Shown in pieces: positions 1-8,832 of a stretch of DNA of 64,000 nt; position 1 is the stretch's first letter, and each line of letters starts with the position of its first letter. Made by a program: the position numbers and the translations under genes. The stretch is from contig CAKUGU010000001.1 in NCBI GenBank assembly GCA_934654815.1, positions 37,160 to 101,159 on the forward strand, given 5' to 3'. Source of the DNA: an uncultured Ellagibacter sp. Its GTDB lineage: Bacteria > Actinomycetota > Coriobacteriia > Coriobacteriales > Eggerthellaceae. A model generated the notes under the pieces. It saw nothing but the letters and a program-made list of their open reading frames with translations, ran no database searches and was not told the DNA's origin.

Positions 1-1
1 C

Positions 2-2515
2 TTCATCGCCATGCTGCTCAAGTTCGTCGACATGGCGCATCCCGACGCCATCGTGTGCGCCTTCGACGCGGGGCGCCCGAAGTGGCGCATGGAGGCCCTG
101 GAGCAGTACAAGGCGCAGCGCCCGCCCATGGACGCCGAGCTCAAAGCCCAGTTCCCGGTGATGGAAGGTCTGCTCGAGGCGCTGAACATCCCCGTGGTGA
201 AGGTGCCCGGCTGGGAGGGCGACGACATCCTCGGCACGGTTTCGGCGCGCGACGAGGCGCTCGGCTACAAGACGCTGCTCGTGTCGGGCGATAAGGACGT
301 CTATCAGCTCGTGACCGACCTCACACACGTCGTCACCACCAAGAAGGGCATCACCGACGTGGCCATCTACGGGCCCGACGAGGTGCGCGAGCGCTACGGC
401 GTGGGCCCTGAGCAGTTCCCCGATTTCCTCGGGCTTAAGGGCGATTCTGCCGACAACATCCCCGGCGTGCCCGGCGTGGGCGACAAGACGGCGGCCAAGC
501 TCCTTTCGGCCTATGGCAGCCTGGAAGGCATCTACGAGCATACAAGCGAGCTCAAGGGCAAGCAGAAGGAAAAGATCGAAACCAACCGTGACCAGGCGTT
601 TTTAAGCCGTAAGGTGGCCACCATCATCCGCGACGTCGATTTCGAGCTCGATTTGGAGCACGCCGCCTGGCCCGCGTTCAGCGTGGAGAAGGTGACCGAG
701 GCGTTCAACAACGTGCGCTTCTCGGCGCACCTGACGCGCGTGCTGAAGCTCGTCGGCGCGACCGTTACTCGCGAGGCGGCGAAGGTGTCCTGGGATCCGG
801 TGTGCACGGGCGACGAGGCGCACGCCCTTATCGACGCCGCCGTTTCCGCAGGCGAGCGCCTGGGCGTCGCGTTCCTCGACCCCGAGCAGGAATCGCTGTT
901 CGGGCCGACGACACTGTGCGCCATGTCGTGTGCGAAGGGCACGGCACTCTTCGAGGGCGACGAGGGGCTTTGCGCCTTCGCGCGTGTGGTCCGCGAGGGG
1001 GCGTTCTCCGCGCTCGACACGAAGGCCGCGCTTCATCGCGTGTACCCGGCCGACACCTCGAAGCGCGCCCTCATCACCGACGACGAGCTGTTTTCGTCGC
1101 GCATGTTCGACCTGTCGCTCGCGGGTTACGCGCTGAATTCCTCGGTCGCCGAGTATTCCTACGACGCGCTGCTCGACGCGTACTACGGCGGCGTGCTTCC
1201 CGAGGCGAAGACCGACGAGGACCGCGTGTGTTCCTTCGCGGCGGCGTCGCGCATGCTCGTGGAGCCGCTTGAGGAAGCGCTTTCCCGCGACGGGAGCATG
1301 GGCGCCTATGCCGACATCGACCTGCCGCTCGTGGCCGTGCTCGCGCAGATGGAGCGCACGGGCGCCGCGCTTGACGTTGCGCGGCTCGAGGAGCTGGGGA
1401 AGTCGACGCAGGTCGACATCGATGCGCTGCGTTCGCGGATCATCGAGCTTGCAGGCGAGGACTTCAACATCGACTCTCCCAAGCAGCTCGGGCACATCCT
1501 GTTTGAGGTTTTGGGCCTGCCGCCGAAGAAGAAGACGCAGCGCGGCTACTCCACCGACGCGAAGGTGCTGAAGGAACTGGCCGGCGAGCACGAGATGCCG
1601 GCGCTCGTTCTGCGCTATCGCGAGCTCGCCAAGATCAAGTCGACCTACATCGACGCGCTGCCGCGCATGCGGGCGGGCGACGGGCGCGTGCACTCGAGCT
1701 TCAACGAGACCGTCACCACGACGGGGCGTTTGTCCTCGTCGGACCCGAATCTGCAGAACATCCCCGTCCGCACCGAGTTCGGTCGGCATATCCGCGAATG
1801 CTTCGTTCCCTTGGAATCTGGGTCGAAGTTCCTCTCGGCCGACTACTCGCAGATCGAACTCCGGCTCCTCGCGCACCTGTCGGGCGACGAGCATTTGGTG
1901 GCCGCGTTCAATTCCGGCGCCGACTTCCACGCGTCCACCGCGAGTCGCGTGTTCGGCATCCCCGTCGAAGACGTGACGCCCGAGCTGCGCAGCCGCGCGA
2001 AGGCCGTGAACTTCGGCATCGTGTACGGCCAGCAGGCGTTCGGCCTGTCGCAGAGCCTGCACATCCCCTTCGGCGAGGCGAAGGACATGATCGACCGCTA
2101 CTTCGAGGCGTACCCCGGCGTGCGCACCTACCTGGACGAAACGGTCGCGCGCGCCAAGGAGACGGGGTATGCGGAAACCATGTTCGGCCGCAAGCGCCAC
2201 ATCCCCGAGCTGCACGCGAAGAACGCGAACCAGCGCGGTTTCGGCGAGCGCACGGCGATGAACCACCCCATGCAGGGGTCGGCCGCCGACATCATCAAGA
2301 TGGCGATGGTGGAGGTGGCGCGCCGTTTGCGCGAGGAGGGGTTCGCGGCGAAGCTGCTCGTCCAGGTGCACGACGAGCTCGACTTCAGCGTGCCCGACGG
2401 GGAGGTGGACGCCCTCACTGCGATGGTGCGCGACGTGATGGAGAACGTTGTCGAGCTGAAGGTCCCGCTCATAGCCGACGTCTCCGCCGCCGACACCTGG
2501 GCCGAAGCGCACTAG
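2..2515 (+). CDS. polA: DNA polymerase I, 5' end cut by the window edge
   Basis: DNA polymerase I fills gaps in repair and removes RNA primers from Okazaki fragments. The reading frame is open to the window edge (Phe-Ile-Ala precede the first visible Met), and the usual N-terminal start motif is missing, so the gene begins upstream. About 837 residues are visible. A 5'-3' exonuclease domain comes first (DKDVYQLV, GVPGVGDKTAAKLL). The middle 3'-5' exonuclease-like domain looks inactive: the second and third acidic motifs read DTKAAL and FAAASRML without the expected aspartates. The C-terminal polymerase domain is intact, with motif A (DYSQIELR), motif B (RAKAVNFGIVYG) and motif C (VHDE). A proofreading-dead Pol I is common in Gram-positives. 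It ends in TAG at 2513-2515. Confidence 0.97.
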   Translation, partial: FIAMLLKFVDMAHPDAIVCAFDAGRPKWRMEALEQYKAQRPPMDAELKAQFPVMEGLLEALNIPVVKVPGWEGDDILGTVSARDEALGYKTLLVSGDKDVYQLVTDLTHVVTTKKGITDVAIYGPDEVRERYGVGPEQFPDFLGLKGDSADNIPGVPGVGDKTAAKLLSAYGSLEGIYEHTSELKGKQKEKIETNRDQAFLSRKVATIIRDVDFELDLEHAAWPAFSVEKVTEAFNNVRFSAHLTRVLKLVGATVTREAAKVSWDPVCTGDEAHALIDAAVSAGERLGVAFLDPEQESLFGPTTLCAMSCAKGTALFEGDEGLCAFARVVREGAFSALDTKAALHRVYPADTSKRALITDDELFSSRMFDLSLAGYALNSSVAEYSYDALLDAYYGGVLPEAKTDEDRVCSFAAASRMLVEPLEEALSRDGSMGAYADIDLPLVAVLAQMERTGAALDVARLEELGKSTQVDIDALRSRIIELAGEDFNIDSPKQLGHILFEVLGLPPKKKTQRGYSTDAKVLKELAGEHEMPALVLRYRELAKIKSTYIDALPRMRAGDGRVHSSFNETVTTTGRLSSSDPNLQNIPVRTEFGRHIRECFVPLESGSKFLSADYSQIELRLLAHLSGDEHLVAAFNSGADFHASTASRVFGIPVEDVTPELRSRAKAVNFGIVYGQQAFGLSQSLHIPFGEAKDMIDRYFEAYPGVRTYLDETVARAKETGYAETMFGRKRHIPELHAKNANQRGFGERTAMNHPMQGSAADIIKMAMVEVARRLREEGFAAKLLVQVHDELDFSVPDGEVDALTAMVRDVMENVVELKVPLIADVSAADTWAEAH

Positions 2516-2551
2516 GGGCCAGCGTGCGCGTGCGGGCCCAGGGCTCATTTT

Positions 2552-2612
2552 CGCAATCGGTGGGTCGAAAACTCCGCAATCGGCAGGTTGAAAACTCCGC
2601 AATCGGTTGTTT
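2552..2612. repeat. 23-bp tandem repeat, about 2.6 copies
   Basis: Units start at 2552, 2575 and 2598, each opening CGCAATCGG and, in the two full copies, ending GAAAACTC. The spacing is exactly 23 bp. Short tandem repeats that include CGCAATCGG and GAAAACTCC resemble, from memory, the multiple internal repeats at the ends of IS21-family elements. No transposase is in the window, so this could be a leftover IS end or an unrelated repeat. Confidence 0.7.
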
Positions 2613-2709
2613 CCGCAGGAAGAGGCGGGGCATGGGCGAAGCTTGAAATTAAGCCGCCCGTACCCCCGCCCTTCGGTCATATTCGATTTCAGCGGCTGAT
2701 AGCTGCTGC

Positions 2710-3060
2710 TTAGTCCGTCGAGGGCGTGATTCCCAGGCGCGGCAAGGTTTCCTCGATAGCGCTGCTTACGTCTTTGCCGAGATACGCCTCGTTGAGCTTC
2801 GATTTGCTGTAGGCGAGGCGGGTTTCGTGCGTTTTCTCAATAAGCTCATGTGTGAAGAATCGCTCCCAGCTGAAAAAATCGGCGCTCTCGATGTAGGAGG
2901 CTGGGTCCAGGAGCATCTTTTGCGTTTCCTTGTCGTCGAAGAGGCCAGAGCGCAACACAAGCCATTCGAACGATTCGGGCAGAAAAAGCTTGATGTTCTT
3001 GAAACGGTGAGCTTGATCTGCACCTTGTTGTTTCGAACCACGATGCGGTATTCCCTTCAT
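2710..3060 (-). CDS. Small protein of unknown function, partner of the DUF4869 gene
   Basis: A 116-residue protein. Its ATG overlaps the stop of the upstream DUF4869 gene in an ATGA junction (3057-3060), which fixes the start and indicates translational coupling. A much longer upstream extension of this frame exists but only shadows the first gene. The visible core reads KLFLPESFEWLVLRSGLF followed by a mostly helical, charged C-terminus with FFSWERFFTHEL; there is no signal peptide or membrane segment. I do not recognise a named family. The tight coupling says the two products act together, perhaps as a defence or toxin-antitoxin-like pair, but nothing in the sequence shows an activity. Confidence 0.7.
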   Translation of the reverse strand: MKGIPHRGSKQQGADQAHRFKNIKLFLPESFEWLVLRSGLFDDKETQKMLLDPASYIESADFFSWERFFTHELIEKTHETRLAYSKSKLNEAYLGKDVSSAIEETLPRLGITPSTD

Positions 3061-3536
3061 TCGGCGGTCTCCCTCAGGCATTTTGCCGCAATCAAAACAA
3101 GCTCGTCCATCGAGTGGACGATCTCGCCGGTATTCGCGACACGAATGGTGAACCTGCGCTCGCCGAAATCCATGAGATGATACAGATTGATGGTGACATC
3201 TTGTGCCTTGCCGACGGCCAGGATCCATCGTGCGCAATTGTCCCCGCAGTTGGAGGCGTTGTAGATTTTCTCTGGCATGAAATGCATGAGAAGCACTGTC
3301 TTAGTGCCGCTTGAAAGCTTTTCTGGGGGAATGGCTCCGAGAATCTTCGTTTCAATGGCATTGGGACCGAGCACGACGCCCCGATCGATCGCTTTGATGA
3401 CTTTCTGGGCAAAGGGGTCCTCGAGCCATTCGGCCGAGTAAACGTTGTTGAAATAGACGGACGTGTTGTAGATAACCCCGTCCGCATCCCCGTAATGAAC
3501 CGTCAGAAAGATAGAACCCTTTCTTCGATGAACCAA
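3057..3536 (-). CDS. DUF4869 domain protein
   Basis: A soluble protein of up to 159 residues. The pattern VHYGDADGVIYNTSVYFNN, then VLGPNAIETKILGAI, then a Cys-rich stretch NASNCGDNCARWIL, then LYHLMDFGE and ANTGEIVHSMDELV matches what I remember of the DUF4869 family across most of its length. The function of that family is unknown to me. The start is uncertain: the ATG at 3536 gives an 11-residue lead before the conserved region, and an internal CTG or GTG start near 3505 would fit family length better. It heads a two-gene unit with the coupled small protein downstream. The neighbourhood (23-bp repeats, degenerate Fic gene) looks accessory rather than core. Confidence 0.75.
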   Translation of the reverse strand: MVHRRKGSIFLTVHYGDADGVIYNTSVYFNNVYSAEWLEDPFAQKVIKAIDRGVVLGPNAIETKILGAIPPEKLSSGTKTVLLMHFMPEKIYNASNCGDNCARWILAVGKAQDVTINLYHLMDFGERRFTIRVANTGEIVHSMDELVLIAAKCLRETAE

Positions 3537-3698
3537 AGTATATATCAGGAGCGCGATAGAGCGCGTGCGGCAAGGCGCTCGGTGTGCTTGTGGGGCTTAT
3601 TCCCGAACTTCGGGGAAACGGAAACATCCTTAGGCCGAGGCGCGTGCGTTTCTATAATCGAAGCAGCGTATCGGCTGTGTTTGAATAGGGGGCGGACG

Positions 3699-3932
3699 AT
3701 GGATCGTGCGGAATTCATGGCTCTCGAGTCTTCGAAGAAGGCTGAAGTGCTCAACGGCTACATCGACGAGGGGAAAAGCCAGAAAGAGGCGATGGGCGCT
3801 GTCGGCGTTTCCATCAAGGACCTGATGCAGACCCAGGTTTTCTTCTCGAAGACGGAAGGCCGCTTCAACGCGAACGCCGTGGGGGGCTACTCCAACTTCC
3901 ACAGCGACTCGACGGGCGAGGCGGCGAAGTAG
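3699..3932 (+). CDS. Small soluble protein, unknown function
   Basis: A 77-residue protein starting at ATG 3699 behind an AGGGGG ribosome binding site (3687-3692). A longer frame opens upstream at 3495 but overlaps the divergent DUF4869 gene and has no site. Residues 1-45 are helical and acidic-basic mixed (SSKKAEVLNGYIDEGKSQKEAMGAVGV read as two stretches), similar to a helix-turn-helix start; the C-terminus is polar and glycine-rich. Such small proteins are seen in Eggerthellaceae genomes in my recollection, but I cannot name a family. It stands alone, convergent with the Fic gene. Confidence 0.6.
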   Translation: MDRAEFMALESSKKAEVLNGYIDEGKSQKEAMGAVGVSIKDLMQTQVFFSKTEGRFNANAVGGYSNFHSDSTGEAAK

Positions 3933-4008
3933 CATAAAGCCTTTGTTGGACAACAGGTTTTCCAGGTGAAGGGGGGCGGGTCGTATCCCGTCCCCTCGCG
4001 TTTCGGGC

Positions 4009-4034
4009 GCCTGGCGGGCGCGCTTCCGCCAGGC
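4009..4034 (+). terminator. GC-rich hairpin between convergent genes
   Basis: A 9-bp perfect stem (GCCTGGCGG / CCGCCAGGC) with an 8-nt loop lies between the small plus-strand gene and the convergent Fic gene. There is no clear T-run on either side, so termination efficiency is doubtful. Confidence 0.35.
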
Positions 4035-4138
4035 ACTTTGCCGTCATGGTCGCCGAAGCGCTTCTCCTGCTCCTCTCGCGCGCCATCCCCATGCCGTGCG
4101 TCGTCCCCACACCGTGTGCCCCGCGCGGCGGCCTTCCC

Positions 4139-5299
4139 TTATTCGCTCGGCACAAGGGCGCTTTCGCCCACCTTCTCCAAATCGCCCACGAAGTCGGCGA
4201 TGAGGGCGCCCGACTGGTCGCACACGAACAGCCGCTCCCGGTTGTCGACGGCGACCTCCCGCGCGATGCCGGCCTTCACCAGCTGATGCAGCGCCTCGTT
4301 CGTGGCGCCGTAGCTCTTGCCGATGCTGCTCGCTGCATGCTTCGTGGCGAGCTGCGGTATGGCCAAGAACAGGTCGAGCAGCTTGTCGAGCGCGGAGTTC
4401 GCGGGGATTTTAAGCCCGCTTGATCTCCAGCTTTCGCGCAACCGGCTCACCTTGGACAAAAACATGTTCGCAACGATCACGGCGGCGGAGGTGTTCCGCG
4501 CGTTGTAGGCGGCCCAGCGCTCCTTGTAGAACCGGTGGTTCTCGCTGGTCAAGTCGTCGCGGCTCGCGTTCTTCAAGGTTCTGCGGTACTCCTTTTCCAG
4601 CGACGCGCCCCAGCAGATGGGCACGATGAGCTCGTCTGAGAACAGACCCCGGCGGAACATCGGCATGAACGCGAACAGAAGGCCCGTCCGGTCGATCATG
4701 GACTCGAACGGCACGATGCGCTCGAACGCGTGGTGGATCACCGACGCCTGCCCTAATGGCGAGAAGAAGTCGCCGTTGCAAAACGCGCACAGCTCGGCGA
4801 TTTCCTGCTGGATTGACTCGGGGGCGGAGCCTTTCTTATAGGGCAGGTAGGCCGTGCGGAAATGGTGGCTGCCCGAAGCCGTTGCGCCGTGAAGCAACAT
4901 CCCGTTGAGCCGCACGAGCGTATCGGGCGTCGCCTCGAACCCCGGCTTGGCGATGCGCGAAACCCAATCGAGCGCCTGCATGTAGTACAACGCCTCTAAG
5001 GTGGCCTCGCGCAGGTCGTCTGGCAGCCCGAACAGCGAGTAGTTCTCCTTCATGCAGCGCTCGACGTCGTGCGCGTACTTCCATTCGGCGACGTCGAAGA
5101 TGACGATCAGCGGCACGGGAGGCAGCGAGACGTCGCGCACCATCCGCGTGGCGAACACGGCGTCGATGGCGAGCAGGGTGTTCCTCATATAGCGCGCGTA
5201 GGGCAGGCGCGCGGCATGTTCCCCGAACCGGATCATCTCCGCCTCGGCCTTGAAGAACCCCGCCTGCGTTTCCGCTGAAAAAGACTGACGGTAATCCAT
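4139..5299 (-). CDS. Fic-fold protein with degenerate active site and C-terminal winged helix
   Basis: A 386-residue protein. The central Fic fold is recognisable around residues 170-220: IHHAFERIVPFESMIDRTG aligns with the canonical HxFxxIHPFxDGNGRTGR. The catalytic His of HPFxxGNGR is Val, and the phosphate-binding GNGR is MIDR; I read both directly from the nucleotides near 4690-4735. Classical Fic proteins AMPylate target proteins, and those residues are essential for it. The last 70 residues (ATNEALHQLVKAGIAREV) look like a winged helix that could bind DNA. It may be a regulator or scaffold derived from a Fic enzyme. It is a single gene, divergent from the molybdoenzyme operon at 5572. 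Confidence 0.8.
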   Translation of the reverse strand: MDYRQSFSAETQAGFFKAEAEMIRFGEHAARLPYARYMRNTLLAIDAVFATRMVRDVSLPPVPLIVIFDVAEWKYAHDVERCMKENYSLFGLPDDLREATLEALYYMQALDWVSRIAKPGFEATPDTLVRLNGMLLHGATASGSHHFRTAYLPYKKGSAPESIQQEIAELCAFCNGDFFSPLGQASVIHHAFERIVPFESMIDRTGLLFAFMPMFRRGLFSDELIVPICWGASLEKEYRRTLKNASRDDLTSENHRFYKERWAAYNARNTSAAVIVANMFLSKVSRLRESWRSSGLKIPANSALDKLLDLFLAIPQLATKHAASSIGKSYGATNEALHQLVKAGIAREVAVDNRERLFVCDQSGALIADFVGDLEKVGESALVPSE

Positions 5300-5571
5300 G
5301 ATTCCCCCAAATCATGAGCATTCCCTCTTCGCTCCACTATAGCAGCTTAGGGATAGAGGTCGCGAAAATGCGCCCGATTTCGGGACCTTATCGTTCTGAA
5401 AACGCGCCATCCAGAAACGAACCGCGCGCGAAACGTGCCTGCTTTTCCCGGAAACGGAAACACCCTGGACGCTTCGCGCGCCCGCCCATCAGAATCGAGT
5501 CAGAGGTTGCGCCGAGGGGGCGCCAAGGGCTCGTATCCGGGCCCGTTTCTTACCGGAGGAAGGAGAGGGGA

Positions 5572-8070
5572 ATGTCAAGAGAATCACTCGTCGAGAAGTA
5601 CGGTGAGCGGCATGAAGACGTCGAGTACTTCTACACCACGTGCCACAACAACGGCTGCTGGGACGCCACGTGCCTCATCAAATGCGGCATCAAGGACGGC
5701 AAGGTCGTTTCGATCGAGCCCGACGACTCGGTCAATCCGGGCGTTGCGCGCGAAGACGACGACGAGAATGCCGTGCAGACCGGCATGCTGCAGACCCGCG
5801 CGTGCCCGATGGGCCACGCCTGGCGCCAGGAGCTTTATTCCGAGAACCGCCTGCTCTACCCGATGAAGCGCGTGGGCGAGAAGGGCAGCGGCCGCGGGCA
5901 CTTCGAGCGCATCAGCTGGGACGAGGCGCTCGACACCATCGCCGAGAAGATGAAGACGATGGCGAAGGAGAACCCCGACCATCCCTGGCTGTACTACTGC
6001 TACTACGTCGCGTTCGAGAGCTCCGACTTCCCGTTCGCGTCGTACATGCCGGGCACCATCACCGGCTGGGGCGACCATTCCACCTCCGGCGGCGCCGCGG
6101 CCGAGGACTTCCACCTCGGCGTCCGGCTGACGGACTGCCTCATCAAGGGAACCTCCGACGCCTACCCGGGCTTCGAGGCGCCCGACCTGCTCAACTCGAA
6201 GCTCGTGGTCCTGTGGGGCTTCGACCCGATGGTCTCCTGGTTCGGCATGGTGCCGTACTACATGAAGCTCGCCCAGGAACGCGGCTGCAAGTTCATCCTC
6301 ATCGATCCCGTGTACAACGTGAGCGCCGAGGTCTTGGGCGCGCAGTGGATCCCCATCCGCCCGGGCACCGACACCGCGTTCGGCCTGGCCGTGGCCCACG
6401 TCCTCTACACCGAGGACCTCTACGACCACGACTACGTCGCGAAATGGGTCGAGCCCGACGGCTTCGAGGAGTGGCGCCGCTACATCGTGGGCGAGGTCGA
6501 CGGCGTCGTGCACGACCCCGAGTGGGCCGAGCCCATCACCGGCATCCCCGCTGAGACCATCCGCGAGTTCGCGCGCTACTATGCGTCCATGAAGCCCGTG
6601 CACCTGCAGCAGATGTACGGCGTTTCCAAGCGCAACCTGGGCGATTACGCGGCGGCGGTGGCGATGCTGCTTCAGGCGATGACGGGCAACCTGTCCATCC
6701 CCGGCGGCTGCGAGGGCGGCGGCGCGTGCCTCGTCACCCAGCCGCGCATCTTCGCGCCCGTTCCCAACACCGGCCAGATCAAGGGCGACGTTGTCAACCC
6801 GATCACGAACAACAACAACAAGGTCACCGAGCTCATGCACTGCCAGAAGCTCTACGCCGCCGGCGAGATCACCGAAGACGAGTTCCGCCGCCGCATCGGC
6901 TGCCCGCCGGAAAGCCCGCTGCCGTGCCTGAAGATGGCCATCATCCCCAACAACTACATCAACAACCAGCACAACGTGTCGAAGCGCATGAAGGGCTTCG
7001 CCAACATGGAGTTCTCGTGGGGCTGGCAGTACTTCAACGACCAGCCTTCCATGGAGTTTTTGGACATCGTCTTGCCCTCGCCGGTCATCCAGTTCGAGTC
7101 GACGGACATGCACTTCTTCGGCATCAACCGGTTCTGGGGTTCGCCTTCGGGCATGATGAACTACTTCCTGTTCGCGGGCAAGGGCGTGAACCCTCCGGGA
7201 GAGATCCGTTCGAAGGACTGGGTCTGGATGGAGCTCGCGCGCAGGCTCGGGTTCGCGGACAAGTTCAACCCCAAGATGCTCGACGTCACCGATTGGCGCG
7301 ACTGGGACGAGCAGGTCATCGAGCGCATCTACAAGCCCGCCTACGAGGAATGGGCGAAGGACGAGACGGGCATCCTTGGCTACTACGGCGTCGAGCCGCC
7401 GTCGTGGGAGGAATTCCAGAAGAAGCCGATCATCCGCGTTCCCGGCGAGCCGGGCGAATGGTTCTACCCCTTCAAGAACACCGTCGAGTGGGACCGCTCG
7501 CCATTCAAGACCCCGTCCGGCAAGATCGAGTTCGAAAGCTCGTACGTCAAGAACACCGACCTCACCAAGACGCGCTACGGCGGGCACTACGACGCCTACC
7601 CGCGTTGGCAGCCGACCTACCAGGACGTGACGGCGAACGACAGCTACTACCATCCCTGGACGCAGACCTACCCCTTGTCCATGGTCACGCCGGTTTCCAC
7701 GTACCGTCAGCATTCCGCCAACGACCAGAACCCTTGGCTTAAAGGCGACTGCTACGAGCACATGGTCCGCATGTCGCCTGCCGACGCCGCCGACCGCGGC
7801 ATCAAGACGGGCGACCGGGTGCTCGTGTACAACCAGTACGGCGAGGTCGAGATCACGGCATACGTTTCTTCCAAGCTGCTTCCCGGCACCGTGTCCATCG
7901 CACACGGCGAGTGGTCGAAGTTCGACCACGTCAGGAAGTCGAAGGTCATGCCCTATGGCATCGACACCGCCGGCAACTGCAACCTGCTTATCGGCGACAC
8001 CCATCTTCCGCACATCGTCGGCGCGCTGCTCACGGCGGGCTTGGTTGAGATCAGAAAGGTAGGGGAATAG
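5572..8070 (+). CDS. Molybdopterin oxidoreductase catalytic subunit, DmsA-like, cytoplasmic
   Basis: An 832-residue member of the DMSO reductase superfamily, holding a bis-pterin Mo (or W) cofactor and one [4Fe-4S]. Cys24, Cys29, Cys34 and Cys78 form a plausible N-terminal cluster site, and the run NRLLYPMKR to RISWDEALDTIAEK is typical of the family. The segment GDHSTSGG aligns with the GDYSSAQ of E. coli DmsA, making Ser170 the likely metal ligand. There is no twin-arginine signal, so unlike DmsA it should stay in the cytoplasm. ATG 5572 follows AGGAAGGAGAGGGG; longer upstream starts run through a non-coding-looking leader. It is co-directional with the iron-sulfur subunit 2 bp downstream. 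The substrate is unknown; reductive dehydroxylation of an imported aromatic is one possibility by analogy with other Eggerthellaceae enzymes. Confidence 0.9.
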   Translation: MSRESLVEKYGERHEDVEYFYTTCHNNGCWDATCLIKCGIKDGKVVSIEPDDSVNPGVAREDDDENAVQTGMLQTRACPMGHAWRQELYSENRLLYPMKRVGEKGSGRGHFERISWDEALDTIAEKMKTMAKENPDHPWLYYCYYVAFESSDFPFASYMPGTITGWGDHSTSGGAAAEDFHLGVRLTDCLIKGTSDAYPGFEAPDLLNSKLVVLWGFDPMVSWFGMVPYYMKLAQERGCKFILIDPVYNVSAEVLGAQWIPIRPGTDTAFGLAVAHVLYTEDLYDHDYVAKWVEPDGFEEWRRYIVGEVDGVVHDPEWAEPITGIPAETIREFARYYASMKPVHLQQMYGVSKRNLGDYAAAVAMLLQAMTGNLSIPGGCEGGGACLVTQPRIFAPVPNTGQIKGDVVNPITNNNNKVTELMHCQKLYAAGEITEDEFRRRIGCPPESPLPCLKMAIIPNNYINNQHNVSKRMKGFANMEFSWGWQYFNDQPSMEFLDIVLPSPVIQFESTDMHFFGINRFWGSPSGMMNYFLFAGKGVNPPGEIRSKDWVWMELARRLGFADKFNPKMLDVTDWRDWDEQVIERIYKPAYEEWAKDETGILGYYGVEPPSWEEFQKKPIIRVPGEPGEWFYPFKNTVEWDRSPFKTPSGKIEFESSYVKNTDLTKTRYGGHYDAYPRWQPTYQDVTANDSYYHPWTQTYPLSMVTPVSTYRQHSANDQNPWLKGDCYEHMVRMSPADAADRGIKTGDRVLVYNQYGEVEITAYVSSKLLPGTVSIAHGEWSKFDHVRKSKVMPYGIDTAGNCNLLIGDTHLPHIVGALLTAGLVEIRKVGE

Positions 8071-8072
8071 CC

Positions 8073-8819
8073 ATGACCCAGTACGGATTCTTCTTCGATC
8101 AGAGCCGCTGCTACGGCTGCAAGGCATGCTCCGTCGCATGCAAGGACTGGTACGACATCGCGCCCGGCCCCGAGAAGTGGATGAGCGTCTACATGTGGGA
8201 GAAAGGGCGCTTCCCCCACACCTCCATCGGCATCCTCGCGTTCAACTGCGGCCACTGCGACAACCCCGTCTGCGCCGCGGCCTGCGAGAACGATGCGATC
8301 TTCAAGGAGGACAAGTACGGCGCCGTGCTCGTTGACCAGGACAAGTGCAAGGGCGACCGCCACTGCTTTACGGCCTGCCCCTACGGCGCCCCCAAGTTCG
8401 CGAGCGATGAGCCCGGGACCAAGATGAGCAAGTGCACCATGTGCATCGACCGCTTGGAGAAAGGCGAGCTTCCCATCTGCGTGGCGTCGTGCCCCATGCG
8501 CGCGCTCGATTTCGGCCCCATCGACGAGCTTCACGAGAAGTACGGCGACGTAAGCCGGATCGAGACGATGCCCGACCCGAGCCTGACCCGTCCGAACTGG
8601 GTCGCCAAACCCAACCCGCCCAAGGAGCAGCTCATTCCCTACGATGCCGAGAAGGCCATCCGCCTCACGAAGCGTCGCACTGGGTCGGACAACGTCTACG
8701 AGGGCGACGTGTCGACCGTCACCGAGTTCGACGCCGACGTCACGGGCCTTACCGAGCTTCGTATGAAGAACGCGACCGTCGCGGAGGTCATGGAGGCGAC
8801 GTCTTCCGACCAGGGCTAA
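8073..8819 (+). CDS. DmsB-like iron-sulfur electron-transfer subunit
   Basis: A 248-residue ferredoxin-like subunit that should pass electrons to the catalytic subunit encoded just upstream (2-bp gap). Four cysteine motifs are visible: CYGCKACSVAC, CGHCDNPVCAAAC, CKGDRHCFTACPYG and CTMCIDRLEKGELPICVASC. The closing RALDFGPIDEL is typical of DmsB. In the third motif the second Cys is Asp95 (C92-K-G-D95-R-H-C98), read from GAC at 8355-8357; an Asp there can hold a [4Fe-4S] or leave a [3Fe-4S], as known from Pyrococcus ferredoxin. About 60 extra residues follow the ferredoxin core. No membrane anchor subunit (DmsC) is encoded nearby, so the electron donor is presumably soluble. Confidence 0.92.
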   Translation: MTQYGFFFDQSRCYGCKACSVACKDWYDIAPGPEKWMSVYMWEKGRFPHTSIGILAFNCGHCDNPVCAAACENDAIFKEDKYGAVLVDQDKCKGDRHCFTACPYGAPKFASDEPGTKMSKCTMCIDRLEKGELPICVASCPMRALDFGPIDELHEKYGDVSRIETMPDPSLTRPNWVAKPNPPKEQLIPYDAEKAIRLTKRRTGSDNVYEGDVSTVTEFDADVTGLTELRMKNATVAEVMEATSSDQG

Positions 8820-8832
8820 CGCCCGACCCGCC

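Noticed and set aside
602..2680. 692-residue open frame antisense to polA
   Set aside because: A mirror frame of a GC-rich gene: Arg, His and Val rich, no domains, fully overlapped by polA.
5584..8139. 851-residue antisense frame over the first molybdoenzyme
   Set aside because: Low-complexity composition and no motifs; overlaps a confident gene.
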